A stretch of 64,000 bases of DNA from positions 1,922,001 to 1,986,000 of the forward strand of contig JBAOHZ010000009.1 in the NCBI GenBank assembly GCA_037045225.1. The letters are read 5' to 3'. The position numbers were made by a program, and so were the translations under genes. The number at the start of each line of letters is the position of its first letter. Within the stretch, counting starts at the first letter, position 1. The DNA is from Nitrospira sp. (GTDB lineage Bacteria > Nitrospirota > Nitrospiria > Nitrospirales > Nitrospiraceae). The notes under the pieces were generated by a model. It worked only from the letters and a program-made list of their open reading frames with translations. It was not told the DNA's origin and made no database searches. This document shows, one piece after another, positions 9,273 to 17,452 of the stretch.

Positions 9273-10181
9273 ATGACTCCTACAATCCTCAGTATCGAAG
9301 ATGAGCAGGACACCTCGGCACTGCTGAAAAGCGTGCTGGAGCGCGACGGCTATCACGTCGTTCACGCCGCGGACGGCCGGCAGGCGATTTGCCTGATCGA
9401 GACCATGCTTCCTCCGGCCCTGATTCTGCTCGATGTCATTCTTCCCTATGTGAACGGATTCGAGCTCTTGATCGCACTTCGGTTGAATCCCGATTGGAAG
9501 CATGTGCCGATCATCATGGTCAGTGCCGATTCCTGCGCGGCGGACATCGAGCGCGCATTGGCTCACGGGGCCACCGACTATGTGGTGAAAACGGCCGGCA
9601 TAGAGGAAGTGATGCGCAAGGTCCGGCGCGCGCTGTCCTCCGTCGTCGTGGACGCTCCCCCTGCGGTCACTGAGGCGCCGGTGCGCCCAATGCCGACACG
9701 TCCGCGACGGAGAACCGCGCGCGCGGCGTCCGTCCGCAACGAAACGGAACGGACGAACCGCATGACCGGGCGTACCAACGCCTCTGGACGGATCATTCTG
9801 CTGGTCGAAGATCAAGAAGATACCGCCTGTTTGCTCGAATTCGTGCTACAAAAGAATGGGTACCGGGTCATTCACTCCAACACCGGCGAACATGCCAGAC
9901 GTCTGATCACCACGATGGCACCACCGGATGCGGTCTTACTGGATGTCCACCTACCCGATATAAGCGGACTCGATCTACTTGTGCACCTGCGCGAACAGGA
10001 GCAGTGGAAAAACATCCCGGTGGCCATGTTGACCGCCGATACTGATAGCCTTGATATGCGACGGGCTGCCCTTCTCGGTGCGAACGATTATATTATCAAA
10101 CCTGTCAGCCCAACCCAGTTGGCCACGCGACTCAACCGACTACTGAGGGGTTCACACACAAGACAGAACCGGGTCGCATAG
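9273..10181 (+). CDS. tandem double-receiver response regulator
   Basis: 302 residues: receiver 1 (about 4-118, phospho-Asp54 in LILLDVILP), a basic Arg/Thr-rich linker (about 130-168), and receiver 2 (about 172-293, phospho-Asp224 in VLLDVHLP). Both keep the acidic pair. Receiver 1 has YVVKT where KP is usual, so its switching may differ. No DNA-binding or enzymatic output domain, so output must be by protein interaction. GAGGAAGAG precedes the ATG. Lies in the run kinase-HPt-receiver-receiver-HEAT protein, suggesting it acts on the HEAT/GT2 polysaccharide machinery. That link is inferred from position only. Confidence 0.9.
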   Translation: MTPTILSIEDEQDTSALLKSVLERDGYHVVHAADGRQAICLIETMLPPALILLDVILPYVNGFELLIALRLNPDWKHVPIIMVSADSCAADIERALAHGATDYVVKTAGIEEVMRKVRRALSSVVVDAPPAVTEAPVRPMPTRPRRRTARAASVRNETERTNRMTGRTNASGRIILLVEDQEDTACLLEFVLQKNGYRVIHSNTGEHARRLITTMAPPDAVLLDVHLPDISGLDLLVHLREQEQWKNIPVAMLTADTDSLDMRRAALLGANDYIIKPVSPTQLATRLNRLLRGSHTRQNRVA

Positions 10182-10218
10182 GGCATGCCCCGCGATCCCG
10201 CAACTGAGGAGTCCTCCC

Positions 10219-10614
10219 ATGGAAACCACCACGCCCCATAAGCCTATGGTCCTGATGGTCGAAGACGAAGAAGATACGGCGAGCTTGCTGAAGTTTCTAC
10301 TGGAGCGGGCAAGTTACCGCGTCGTCCACGCGAAGGACGGACGCAGCGCCCAGGAATTGGTCGACACGATGGAGCAGCCGGACATCATCTTGCTGGACGT
10401 GATGCTTCCGTTTCTGAGCGGACTGCAAGTCCTCACGTACATCCGCAGCAAGGCCGCATGGGAAAAGGTGCCGATCGTGATGTTGACCGCCGACGGCAGT
10501 GAACACGACATCAAACGAGCACTTGAGAGCGGGGCCAACGATTATATGCTCAAGCCGTTTAACCCTCGTGAGCTCACCAGTCGGCTGAAGCGTTTCCTGG
10601 GCCCATCGGCGTAG
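10219..10614 (+). CDS. single-domain response regulator (CheY-like)
   Basis: 131 residues consisting of one receiver domain: acidic pair in VEDEED, phospho-Asp60 in IILLDVMLP, conserved Lys in YMLKPFNPREL. GGAG lies 7 bases before the ATG. Closely resembles the halves of the preceding double receiver, so probably a duplicate. It has no output domain and would act by binding a partner; the next gene, 23 bp downstream, encodes a membrane-anchored HEAT scaffold that is a plausible partner. Confidence 0.92.
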   Translation: METTTPHKPMVLMVEDEEDTASLLKFLLERASYRVVHAKDGRSAQELVDTMEQPDIILLDVMLPFLSGLQVLTYIRSKAAWEKVPIVMLTADGSEHDIKRALESGANDYMLKPFNPRELTSRLKRFLGPSA

Positions 10615-10637
10615 GCCATTTCGAAGAGGACGCCCGC

Positions 10638-11750
10638 GTGCTTGCCCTCGACCATGCTGATGCAGCACTCAAAGTGGGTACCCTGACCGCGCTCGGCATC
10701 TATTCCGCCGTCATCCTCCTCTTGCTGAGCATCCTGCTGCTACGCGTGCTTCGTCTCGCCAAAGAACGGCGCCGCCAGGCCGTCACCGAGACCTGGAGGC
10801 CACTGCTTGCTCAATGCGTTGTCGAAGTACCTGAGACGGTGCCGCCGCTGAAACCTCGCGACCATATTGTCTTTCTCTATCTGTGGAATCACTGTTATGA
10901 ATCCATTCAAGGTGAGGCACGCGCGCAATTGATTGAGCTGGCCCGGCGGATGGACACCGACCAGGTCGCCAAGCAGCTCCTGCACAACAGGCGACTGCGC
11001 CGGCGGCTGCTGGCGATCGTCACCCTGGGCCATCTACAAGAACGATCCGCCTGGGACGAGCTGGCCGTCATCTTGGAGTCTGACAACGCGTTTCTCTCTC
11101 TCGTCACGGCCAAGGCCCTACTCAATATCGATGCGCAAGCGGCCATCCCCCTGCTGATTCCTGTGATCAGCCGACGGCACGACTGGTCCCCACTCAAAGT
11201 CGTTGCCATGTTCGACGCCGTAGACCCGGGTCTTGCCGCGGAAACCATTGCCATAGCCGCAAGTCAGGCCCATCCGCAAATCGCCGCCCGCTTGATACGC
11301 CACCTCGCCGCGACTCAGAGTCCACAGGGACTGCCCCCCCTCCGGGCACTCCTACAACGAGGCACGCCACCGGACGATATACTGGCCGCGTGCCTGTTTC
11401 TCTTCGGAGAATGTAGTGACCCGCGGGATGTCGCGACCATTCGTGCGCACATCTTTCATCCAACCTGGTATGTGCGTCTTCAAGCGGCCTCGGCGCTCGG
11501 CAAGGTCGGTGTCGAGGAAGATGAAGCGCTTCTGATCAAACTGCTGGATGACGAACACTGGTGGGTACGCTATCGGGCGGCTGAAGCCCTCTCCAAACTG
11601 CCCTGGATGACGCCGGAGAAACTGACGGAATTGTGTAGCGGCCTCTCGACGGTTGAGTCACACGAACATATGCTTCCCTTCATGGCCCAAACGAACGTGG
11701 GAAAAACCCGCCCGATCCCCCCCTCTTCCCAAGAACCCCGAGCCGCCTAA
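10638..11750 (+). CDS. membrane-anchored HEAT-repeat protein
   Basis: 370 residues from GTG 10638 (AAGAGGA 7 bases upstream). One transmembrane helix about residues 17-40 (ALGIYSAVILLLLSILLL) followed by a basic KERRR stop-transfer, so the bulk should be cytosolic. The rest is alpha-solenoid: repeated helical pairs such as LVTAKALLNIDAQAAIPLL and VRLQAASALGKVG...WWVRYRAAEALSKL typical of HEAT repeats. HEAT solenoids are scaffolds. Placed between receivers and the GT2/secretion genes, it could couple phosphorelay state to the synthase, as accessory subunits do in other synthase-dependent polysaccharide systems. That role is inference. Confidence 0.85.
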   Translation: MLALDHADAALKVGTLTALGIYSAVILLLLSILLLRVLRLAKERRRQAVTETWRPLLAQCVVEVPETVPPLKPRDHIVFLYLWNHCYESIQGEARAQLIELARRMDTDQVAKQLLHNRRLRRRLLAIVTLGHLQERSAWDELAVILESDNAFLSLVTAKALLNIDAQAAIPLLIPVISRRHDWSPLKVVAMFDAVDPGLAAETIAIAASQAHPQIAARLIRHLAATQSPQGLPPLRALLQRGTPPDDILAACLFLFGECSDPRDVATIRAHIFHPTWYVRLQAASALGKVGVEEDEALLIKLLDDEHWWVRYRAAEALSKLPWMTPEKLTELCSGLSTVESHEHMLPFMAQTNVGKTRPIPPSSQEPRAA

Positions 11751-11984
11751 GTCCACCTACACGATCCCTTGGTTCTCCGGCGAGTCCGCCGCACACCGAT
11801 CTGCTCGCTGTCGACCACTGGTATCGTGGGGGCCGGTGAGTCCTGGAACGCGTGAAGAGCCCTGCGCTGAGATCTCGATGCGTTGATCAGGGTTCGATCT
11901 CGGCAGGACTCAGCTCCGGATCACGAGCAGAACAATCACCACGGCGACGGCTGTGAGGCAGGCACGTGCCGACGGTTCCATCGA
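11751..11984. other. convergent intergenic spacer
   Basis: About 230 bases between the converging HEAT and YaiO genes. No clear terminator with a T-run is visible. The only feature is a possible 23-codon membrane peptide on the minus strand (11910-11981), listed separately. Confidence 0.5.
11910..11981 (-). CDS. possible 23-residue single-helix membrane peptide
   Basis: A minus-strand frame starting with ATG 3 bases after the TAA of the YaiO-type gene: MEPSARACLTAVAVVIVLLVIRS then TGA. It is almost entirely one hydrophobic helix followed by Arg. No clear Shine-Dalgarno, so it would depend on reinitiation after the upstream gene. Tiny membrane subunits are common in secretion machines, but a chance frame in GC-rich DNA is equally possible. 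Confidence 0.25.
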   Translation of the reverse strand: MEPSARACLTAVAVVIVLLVIRS

Positions 11985-14339
11985 TTACCAGTGATAGATC
12001 AGATTGAGACTGCCTCCGCGACGGACATAGAGGAATCCCCGGTCCTCGTAATAGCCGGAGACTTCCGCCGAGAAGCGTTCCGTGAGAGGAAACGTCGCGC
12101 CGGCCTGAATGGTGCGGCTCCCCACTCGAGTAAAATCTTGTGCGGCCACAATTCGTTCCCCGGATGTCCCAAACGAGCCGGACGCGAACAACTGCACGCG
12201 ATCAGTCGGTCGCCAGGTGAGCTGTGAAGCGAGGGTGATGGCGCCGGTGTTCGGAATAAAATAGACCTTCTCGGTCAACCATAGATTGAACGGCAGGAAA
12301 ATCGTCAGGCCCGGCATCAACAGATCGATATCATCCTGTTTGTAATTGAGGCGGCGATATCCGAAGGACAGTTCGATCGGCGCGAGCGACGCATGCAATC
12401 CCCCCAGCCCTTGCGCCACCTCGCCGACCACTGAATAGTTGGGCGAGAAGTTCGGATTGATCGTCCCTTGCGCCGCAATGTAGCCCCAGGCTCTCTGCCA
12501 CAGCGGACTGTACAGCTCCGCAGACACCGGCGTGTCGTGGAACCCGAACCGGTTCATCGGTTCCACTCGAAGCACCACGGTCTGGTTGCCCCAGGGTTTG
12601 GCGATCTCAAACAGAACATCACGCTCGTCCGGTTGATTCTTCGTATAGGAATAGTGGCTGTACCCGATCTTGGCGTAGTCCCGATATGGAAGGCGCAACC
12701 CGGTCAGACCTTGCCCCACTGCCGCCCGGGGCGACACCAGCAGTTCGGACTTCACGGCGCGCAGTTGTTGCTCAATGGCCGGATCGTGGGTCTCCGCAAG
12801 TAAGGCCTCGTAGCGGTTCAGGGCTTCCGAACGATGTCCCCGCCAATGGGCCACCTCCGCCAACCCTCGCCGGGCCTCCACACGCGTCGCGTCAGCCTGC
12901 AGCACCTCCTCATACAGCCCATGAGCCTCGTCGAACTGTTTCTGCCAGGAGAGCACTTGCGCAAGTGCGAGACGAATATCCTGATCCTCAGGATGATCCG
13001 CCAAGACGTCCCTGTACAACGTCGCCGCTTCAGCATGGGATCCCTGCCACGAGAGCACTCGCGCCAAGGCGCTACGCACTTCGTCGTTGTCTGGATGCTG
13101 CTGGAGCACTTCGCGATAGACCGTCTCGGCCTCTCGATACTGTTTGGCGATCTCAAACCTTGTTGCCCGCTCCATTGCGCTGCTGATGGCGTGCGCGTCG
13201 GTGTCCCGCGCAGCAACGGTCGCCTCCGCTTCAGCCGGATGAGCCGGCTTCGCGTCGGCCAGTAATTCGATCTTCAGGGCTTTCAGCTGCGCTTCAATCT
13301 CGGGATCGTGAGTCTCGGCGAAGAGTGCCTCGTAACGTTCCACCGCCTCCGAGCGATGACCCTGCCAATGAGCCACCTCCGCCAGCCCTCGCCGGGCCTC
13401 CATCTGCGTCGGGTCCGCCTGCAATACCTGGCCATACAACACCCGGGCTTCCGCAAACTCCTGTTGCCAAGCAAGTATTTGCGCCAAGGCGATCCGAACA
13501 TCCTGATCGTCCGGATGACGAACCAGCACCTCTCGGTACAGCCCCGTGGCTTCCGCATGTGCGCCTTGCCTGGACAACGTCCTCGCCAGGGAGGCGCGGA
13601 GCTCGTCGTTCTCCGGAGCCCGTTGCAACTCCTCGCGATACACCACTGCGGCCTCCGTGTACTGCCGCATCAATTCTAATCGCCGCCCCCGCTCCATCGC
13701 CGCGACCTGATCCGACGAGGACACAGACGACGGCGTAGTGGGTCCTGCGACAGTCGGTGCCATAGAGTCCGCTTTCAACGTACGCAGCCGCGCCGCCACC
13801 TCTGCATCGCCGGTTGCCGCCACCACGCGCTCATAATACGACATGGCCTGATCCGGATGGCCGCCCCACAACAAGACATCGCCGAGTCCGGTCAACGCCT
13901 CCGGATGGTTCGGCTCTTCTTGGAGGATTCGTTCATACTCTTGGCGAGCCTCATCAAGGTGCTTATGCCAAGAGAGCACACGAGCGAGGCCAACCCGACT
14001 CTCGTGGTCGAGGGGATGGCGGGTCAAGACGTCGCGGTACAAGGCCGCAGCCTCATCCCAGTGTCCCTGCCAAGAAAGCAATCTGGCCACCTTCGCGCGC
14101 ACCTCGTCGTTCTCCGGTCGTGCAACGAGATACTGACGGTAGGCCGCAACAGCCTCCCCATACTGCTGCTGGACCTCCAAGGCCGTGGCCCTCTCCAACA
14201 CCTGTCGCGGAGACGAGTCCGCAGGCTGTGCGGAGAGCGTGGAAGACCACGCCCACAAGGACGCCGTGGCGAGCAGGCTCACCAGGAAAACGTTCCCGAC
14301 GGAACGGCGCCGACTGATTTGTTTTCTGATGTCCCGCAT
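11985..14339 (-). CDS. outer-membrane TPR protein with YaiO-type beta-barrel (predicted polysaccharide exporter)
   Basis: 784 residues. Signal peptide at 1-38 (VFLVSLLATASLWAW...LSAQ). Residues about 45-545 are periplasmic TPRs arranged as three near-copies of a block of about 170 residues (starts near 45, 214 and 388), each with YREVL, LSWQ and EARRGLAEVAHW motifs. The C-terminal 235 residues, from RDYAKIGYSHYSYTK to a final ...LNLIYHW, form a YaiO-family beta-barrel ending in an aromatic residue as outer-membrane proteins do. The layout, TPR superhelix plus barrel, parallels PgaA, AlgK/AlgE and BcsC, which export polysaccharide. Follows the secreted TIM-barrel gene by 33 bp, so probably one operon, and lies near the GT2 synthase. 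Confidence 0.88.
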   Translation of the reverse strand: MRDIRKQISRRRSVGNVFLVSLLATASLWAWSSTLSAQPADSSPRQVLERATALEVQQQYGEAVAAYRQYLVARPENDEVRAKVARLLSWQGHWDEAAALYRDVLTRHPLDHESRVGLARVLSWHKHLDEARQEYERILQEEPNHPEALTGLGDVLLWGGHPDQAMSYYERVVAATGDAEVAARLRTLKADSMAPTVAGPTTPSSVSSSDQVAAMERGRRLELMRQYTEAAVVYREELQRAPENDELRASLARTLSRQGAHAEATGLYREVLVRHPDDQDVRIALAQILAWQQEFAEARVLYGQVLQADPTQMEARRGLAEVAHWQGHRSEAVERYEALFAETHDPEIEAQLKALKIELLADAKPAHPAEAEATVAARDTDAHAISSAMERATRFEIAKQYREAETVYREVLQQHPDNDEVRSALARVLSWQGSHAEAATLYRDVLADHPEDQDIRLALAQVLSWQKQFDEAHGLYEEVLQADATRVEARRGLAEVAHWRGHRSEALNRYEALLAETHDPAIEQQLRAVKSELLVSPRAAVGQGLTGLRLPYRDYAKIGYSHYSYTKNQPDERDVLFEIAKPWGNQTVVLRVEPMNRFGFHDTPVSAELYSPLWQRAWGYIAAQGTINPNFSPNYSVVGEVAQGLGGLHASLAPIELSFGYRRLNYKQDDIDLLMPGLTIFLPFNLWLTEKVYFIPNTGAITLASQLTWRPTDRVQLFASGSFGTSGERIVAAQDFTRVGSRTIQAGATFPLTERFSAEVSGYYEDRGFLYVRRGGSLNLIYHW

Positions 14340-14372
14340 CCGTGTCGACCCTGCTGACCGATCTGCTCAACC

Positions 14373-16043
14373 CTATTGAGGGAGGGCTCTGAATCCGTCG
14401 AGATCGTGAATAAGGACTCCTGCAAAACTGCGAGACGAGGTGGTATCCAGCATGCCTTGTACGACCAGAGACACGTCGGCCCGCGATCGACCCGCAAAAC
14501 TCAGCCGCTCCGAGTTGACCGTGTATCGATGGTGAATGCGAAAGCCCTCCTGCTGAGTCGCCACACTCTGCTGCGCAGGCTTCGGCACCCACTGAAGGAG
14601 TCGCCGGTCACGGTCCAAAACCGCCTCTATCCGAGCAGGGTCCGTTTCACGCCGTAAGACGACATGCCGTTCTACCGGTAGCGTCGTCGTCTCAACGGCC
14701 AACCACACTGGTATCTCCATCACGGCGCCATATCGAAGGATGTCATCAGCGATGTCCTGCACGTCATCGAGATTGGTGCGATAACTCATCACCGCGACTT
14801 CGTCGGCTCGGTCCATCACTGCATAGGCGAGGGGTCGCCCGCCGATCGTCGGACCGGCCAACCAAAAAGGCAGCACGATCGACAGCCTGGTACGTCCGTC
14901 GATCGCACGCTTCAAGATCTCGATGGTATCGACATACCGACGAAGTTGGACCTCATCCTCAAGAAACCCGGGTAGGAGATAGGGCTCGAGATCGAGCTGC
15001 ACCCCGGACAACACACCTGGCTCCGCGAGTTGAAGGACCCTCCGTATCTTATCGGCCAACATATGAGGTTCCTGAATGGCTTCAGGATATCCATCCAATG
15101 CCAACGCTTCGAGGCCACTGTGCTGCACTTGCGCCATCAAACGGACATAGCCGCGCCAAATGGCCTCGTCGTCGGATTGAGACGGCATCTGGATCAGAAG
15201 ACGGGAGCAGGCTTGGATCCGGCACGTCGCCAATATGCCTTCCGGATTCTCCATCGCCGAACGATAATTCCATACCCAGAAACCAATTCCGAGAGGCTGC
15301 TTGCTCCCTGACGGCGCCCGGATCACCTCCATCCGGTCGAAGTGAATATGTGCACTCTCCGCCTCAGTGGAAACCACGATCGCCGTCACATACCGAAGGT
15401 CCAACCGGCGACCGGCCTCCTTTAAAGCAATGGTGATATCGAACGAGCCGGTCACCGTCGCCAGCGGTACGTTGTCCTCTCGCCGGTGACCGGCCTGATC
15501 ATCCAGCGCCACCACTACAGAGCCGGTCGCAAAGCCACGTAGCCGCAACCAATGGTAGGACATGAGATCAACCGGCGCTCCGGCTTGATGTATCGCAATA
15601 CGTTGTCCACAGCGCCCCTGGCCTTCCGCGCTCCACTGCAGGTCGATCCCCTGCTCCTCTTTGTGAACCTGCCCCTGGCAGGGTCCGAACGACGTGGACT
15701 CCCCCAACACCGATTGGAGTTCAAGAATGGGCTGAAACGGTCGATAAGGAAGAGGGGCGGCATCTCGCGGTGGGCCCTGGAGGGCCACGGTTGGAGTGGT
15801 CTGCTCACCGACATAGGTGAGGTCAATCTCATAGATCGTCGCCGGGAAGAGCCCCATGACGGGCACATCAGCAGAAGAGGCCACGGACGGCATGGTGAGA
15901 CATCCGAGTACCCCGACCAAGCAGGCGGCGACCTGCAGCACCCGACCCTGTACTGCCCACCTCACCGACTTGTGTTCACTCCGGTTCGCAACGACAGCTC
16001 CTCGGGTGGAGAGGCCCTGATCGATGTCGCTCACAACATTCAT
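14373..16043 (-). CDS. secreted TIM-barrel (glycosidase-like) protein of the polysaccharide locus
   Basis: 556 residues from ATG 16043, chosen because GGAG lies 6 bases upstream; GTG 15965 is an alternative giving a more standard signal peptide. Hydrophobic signal (VAACLVGVLGCLTM...ASSA) then a beta-rich region (about 60-250) and a C-terminal region with barrel-like strands: LGIGFWVWNYRS, GLEALALDGYPE, GVQLDLEPYLLPG, RLSIVLPFWLAG and EVAVMSYRTN. The LDLEPY and MSYR motifs resemble GH18-like TIM barrels where the acidic residues are catalytic. By analogy with PgaB it could trim or modify the polymer in the periplasm. Fold assignment is tentative. Its start overlaps the divergent GT2 start by 20 bp. 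Confidence 0.65.
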   Translation of the reverse strand: MNVVSDIDQGLSTRGAVVANRSEHKSVRWAVQGRVLQVAACLVGVLGCLTMPSVASSADVPVMGLFPATIYEIDLTYVGEQTTPTVALQGPPRDAAPLPYRPFQPILELQSVLGESTSFGPCQGQVHKEEQGIDLQWSAEGQGRCGQRIAIHQAGAPVDLMSYHWLRLRGFATGSVVVALDDQAGHRREDNVPLATVTGSFDITIALKEAGRRLDLRYVTAIVVSTEAESAHIHFDRMEVIRAPSGSKQPLGIGFWVWNYRSAMENPEGILATCRIQACSRLLIQMPSQSDDEAIWRGYVRLMAQVQHSGLEALALDGYPEAIQEPHMLADKIRRVLQLAEPGVLSGVQLDLEPYLLPGFLEDEVQLRRYVDTIEILKRAIDGRTRLSIVLPFWLAGPTIGGRPLAYAVMDRADEVAVMSYRTNLDDVQDIADDILRYGAVMEIPVWLAVETTTLPVERHVVLRRETDPARIEAVLDRDRRLLQWVPKPAQQSVATQQEGFRIHHRYTVNSERLSFAGRSRADVSLVVQGMLDTTSSRSFAGVLIHDLDGFRALPQ

Positions 16044-17430
16044 GTCAATCTCCGAATGGCTGTTCTTGCTGTACCTTCTCGGCCTGACCGCCGGATACTT
16101 GATGCTGGACATCATCGCGATCTTTCACCTACGGCAATACCTGCAGGAACGGGTGCTGGAAAGTTTGCCGCAAAGTTATACGGGCTTCGAGCCGCAGATC
16201 AGCGTACTGGTCCCCGCCTATAACGAAGCCGCCACGATCGCCGGGTCGATCCGCTCGTTACTGCAGCTCAGTTACTCCGAGTACGAAATTGTCGTGGTCA
16301 ACGATGGCTCGAAAGACGAGACCATCGACGTGCTGCGAAAGGAGTTCGACCTGTTTCCGTTTCCGGAGGCCTACAATACGCAACTCCCGACCGCAGAAAT
16401 TCGGACCATCTACCATTCTTCTCTGCACGCCAACCTGCGCGTGATCGACAAAGAAAACGGCGGGAAAGCCGACTCCTTAAATGCCGGGATCAACCTGTCG
16501 GTCTACCCACTGTTCTGCTGTATCGACGCGGATTCGATTCTCCAACCAGACAGCCTGCGTCGTGCCGTGCAGCCGTTCCTCGACGATCATCGCACGGTCG
16601 CCAGCGGCGGCACCGTCCGTATCGCCAACGGCTGTCGCGTGGAGAACGGGTTTCTGACGAAGATCGGACTCCCCACGAATCTCCTGGCATTGTTCCAAAT
16701 CGTCGAATACCTTCGTGCGTTTCTCTTTGGGCGATTGGGCTGGTCCCCGATGAATGCCATGCTGATTATTTCCGGCGCGTTCGGCATCTTTCGCAAGGAA
16801 GCGGTGGTCACCGTAGGCGGGTACCGGTCGGACACCATCGGTGAAGATATGGAACTCGTCGTCCGCCTGCACCGGTATCTGCGCTTCAACGACAAGCCCT
16901 ATCGCATTACCTTCGTGCCCGACTCGGTGTGTTGGACCGAAGCCCCTGAGGATTTGGGAACGCTCAAGAATCAACGGATTCGCTGGCAGCGCGGATTGTG
17001 CGAGAGCCTGACCAAGAATCTCGATCTGCTCTGCCACCGCAAAAGCGGCACGATCGGATGGCTGGCGTTTCCATTCATGGCGATCTTTGAATGGGTCGGC
17101 CCGGTAGTCGAAGTGTTCAGCTACTGTTTCCTGGCGCTCGGATTCGTCCTGGGCGTCGTCTCGTTCCAGACGTGGTTGATTCTGCTCACTGCGGGCATCG
17201 GAATGGGCGTCCTACTCTCGGTAAGCGCCCTGTTGCTGGAAGAGATGTCGTTCCACGTCTACCCCGATCAGCGCGACATATTCAAACTGCTCCTGGCCGC
17301 CGTACTGGAAAATCTCGGGTATCGCCAACTAAACACCGTGTGGAAGCTGATCGGCTTGTATCGATGGGTGCGCGGCAAGAAGGCCACCTGGGGCACCATG
17401 ACGAGAACCGCGTCCTGGCAGACACGATAG
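16024..17430 (+). CDS. processive family 2 glycosyltransferase (PgaC/BcsA-like polysaccharide synthase)
   Basis: 468 residues from ATG 16024 (GGAGAGG 9 bases upstream). N-terminal membrane helix (WLFLLYLLGLTAGYLMLDII), then a GT-A domain with ISVLVPAYNEA, VVVNDGSKDE, the DxD-type CCIDADS, the acidic GEDMELVVRL and the QRIRWQRG motif that marks processive synthases. Two or more C-terminal helices follow (about 360-410). This is the polymerase that would make a beta-linked polysaccharide and push it across the inner membrane. No PilZ domain, so cyclic-di-GMP control is not evident; control may instead run through the neighbouring receivers and HEAT protein. Sugar identity unknown. Confidence 0.92.
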   Translation: MSLTTFMSISEWLFLLYLLGLTAGYLMLDIIAIFHLRQYLQERVLESLPQSYTGFEPQISVLVPAYNEAATIAGSIRSLLQLSYSEYEIVVVNDGSKDETIDVLRKEFDLFPFPEAYNTQLPTAEIRTIYHSSLHANLRVIDKENGGKADSLNAGINLSVYPLFCCIDADSILQPDSLRRAVQPFLDDHRTVASGGTVRIANGCRVENGFLTKIGLPTNLLALFQIVEYLRAFLFGRLGWSPMNAMLIISGAFGIFRKEAVVTVGGYRSDTIGEDMELVVRLHRYLRFNDKPYRITFVPDSVCWTEAPEDLGTLKNQRIRWQRGLCESLTKNLDLLCHRKSGTIGWLAFPFMAIFEWVGPVVEVFSYCFLALGFVLGVVSFQTWLILLTAGIGMGVLLSVSALLLEEMSFHVYPDQRDIFKLLLAAVLENLGYRQLNTVWKLIGLYRWVRGKKATWGTMTRTASWQTR

Positions 17431-17452
17431 CGGGGAGCATATCTCCACGAGA

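Noticed and set aside
12834..13738. Regular spaced similarity suggestive of a CRISPR or DNA repeat array
   Set aside because: The periodicity follows the protein-level TPR blocks of the exporter; no short identical repeats with unique spacers.
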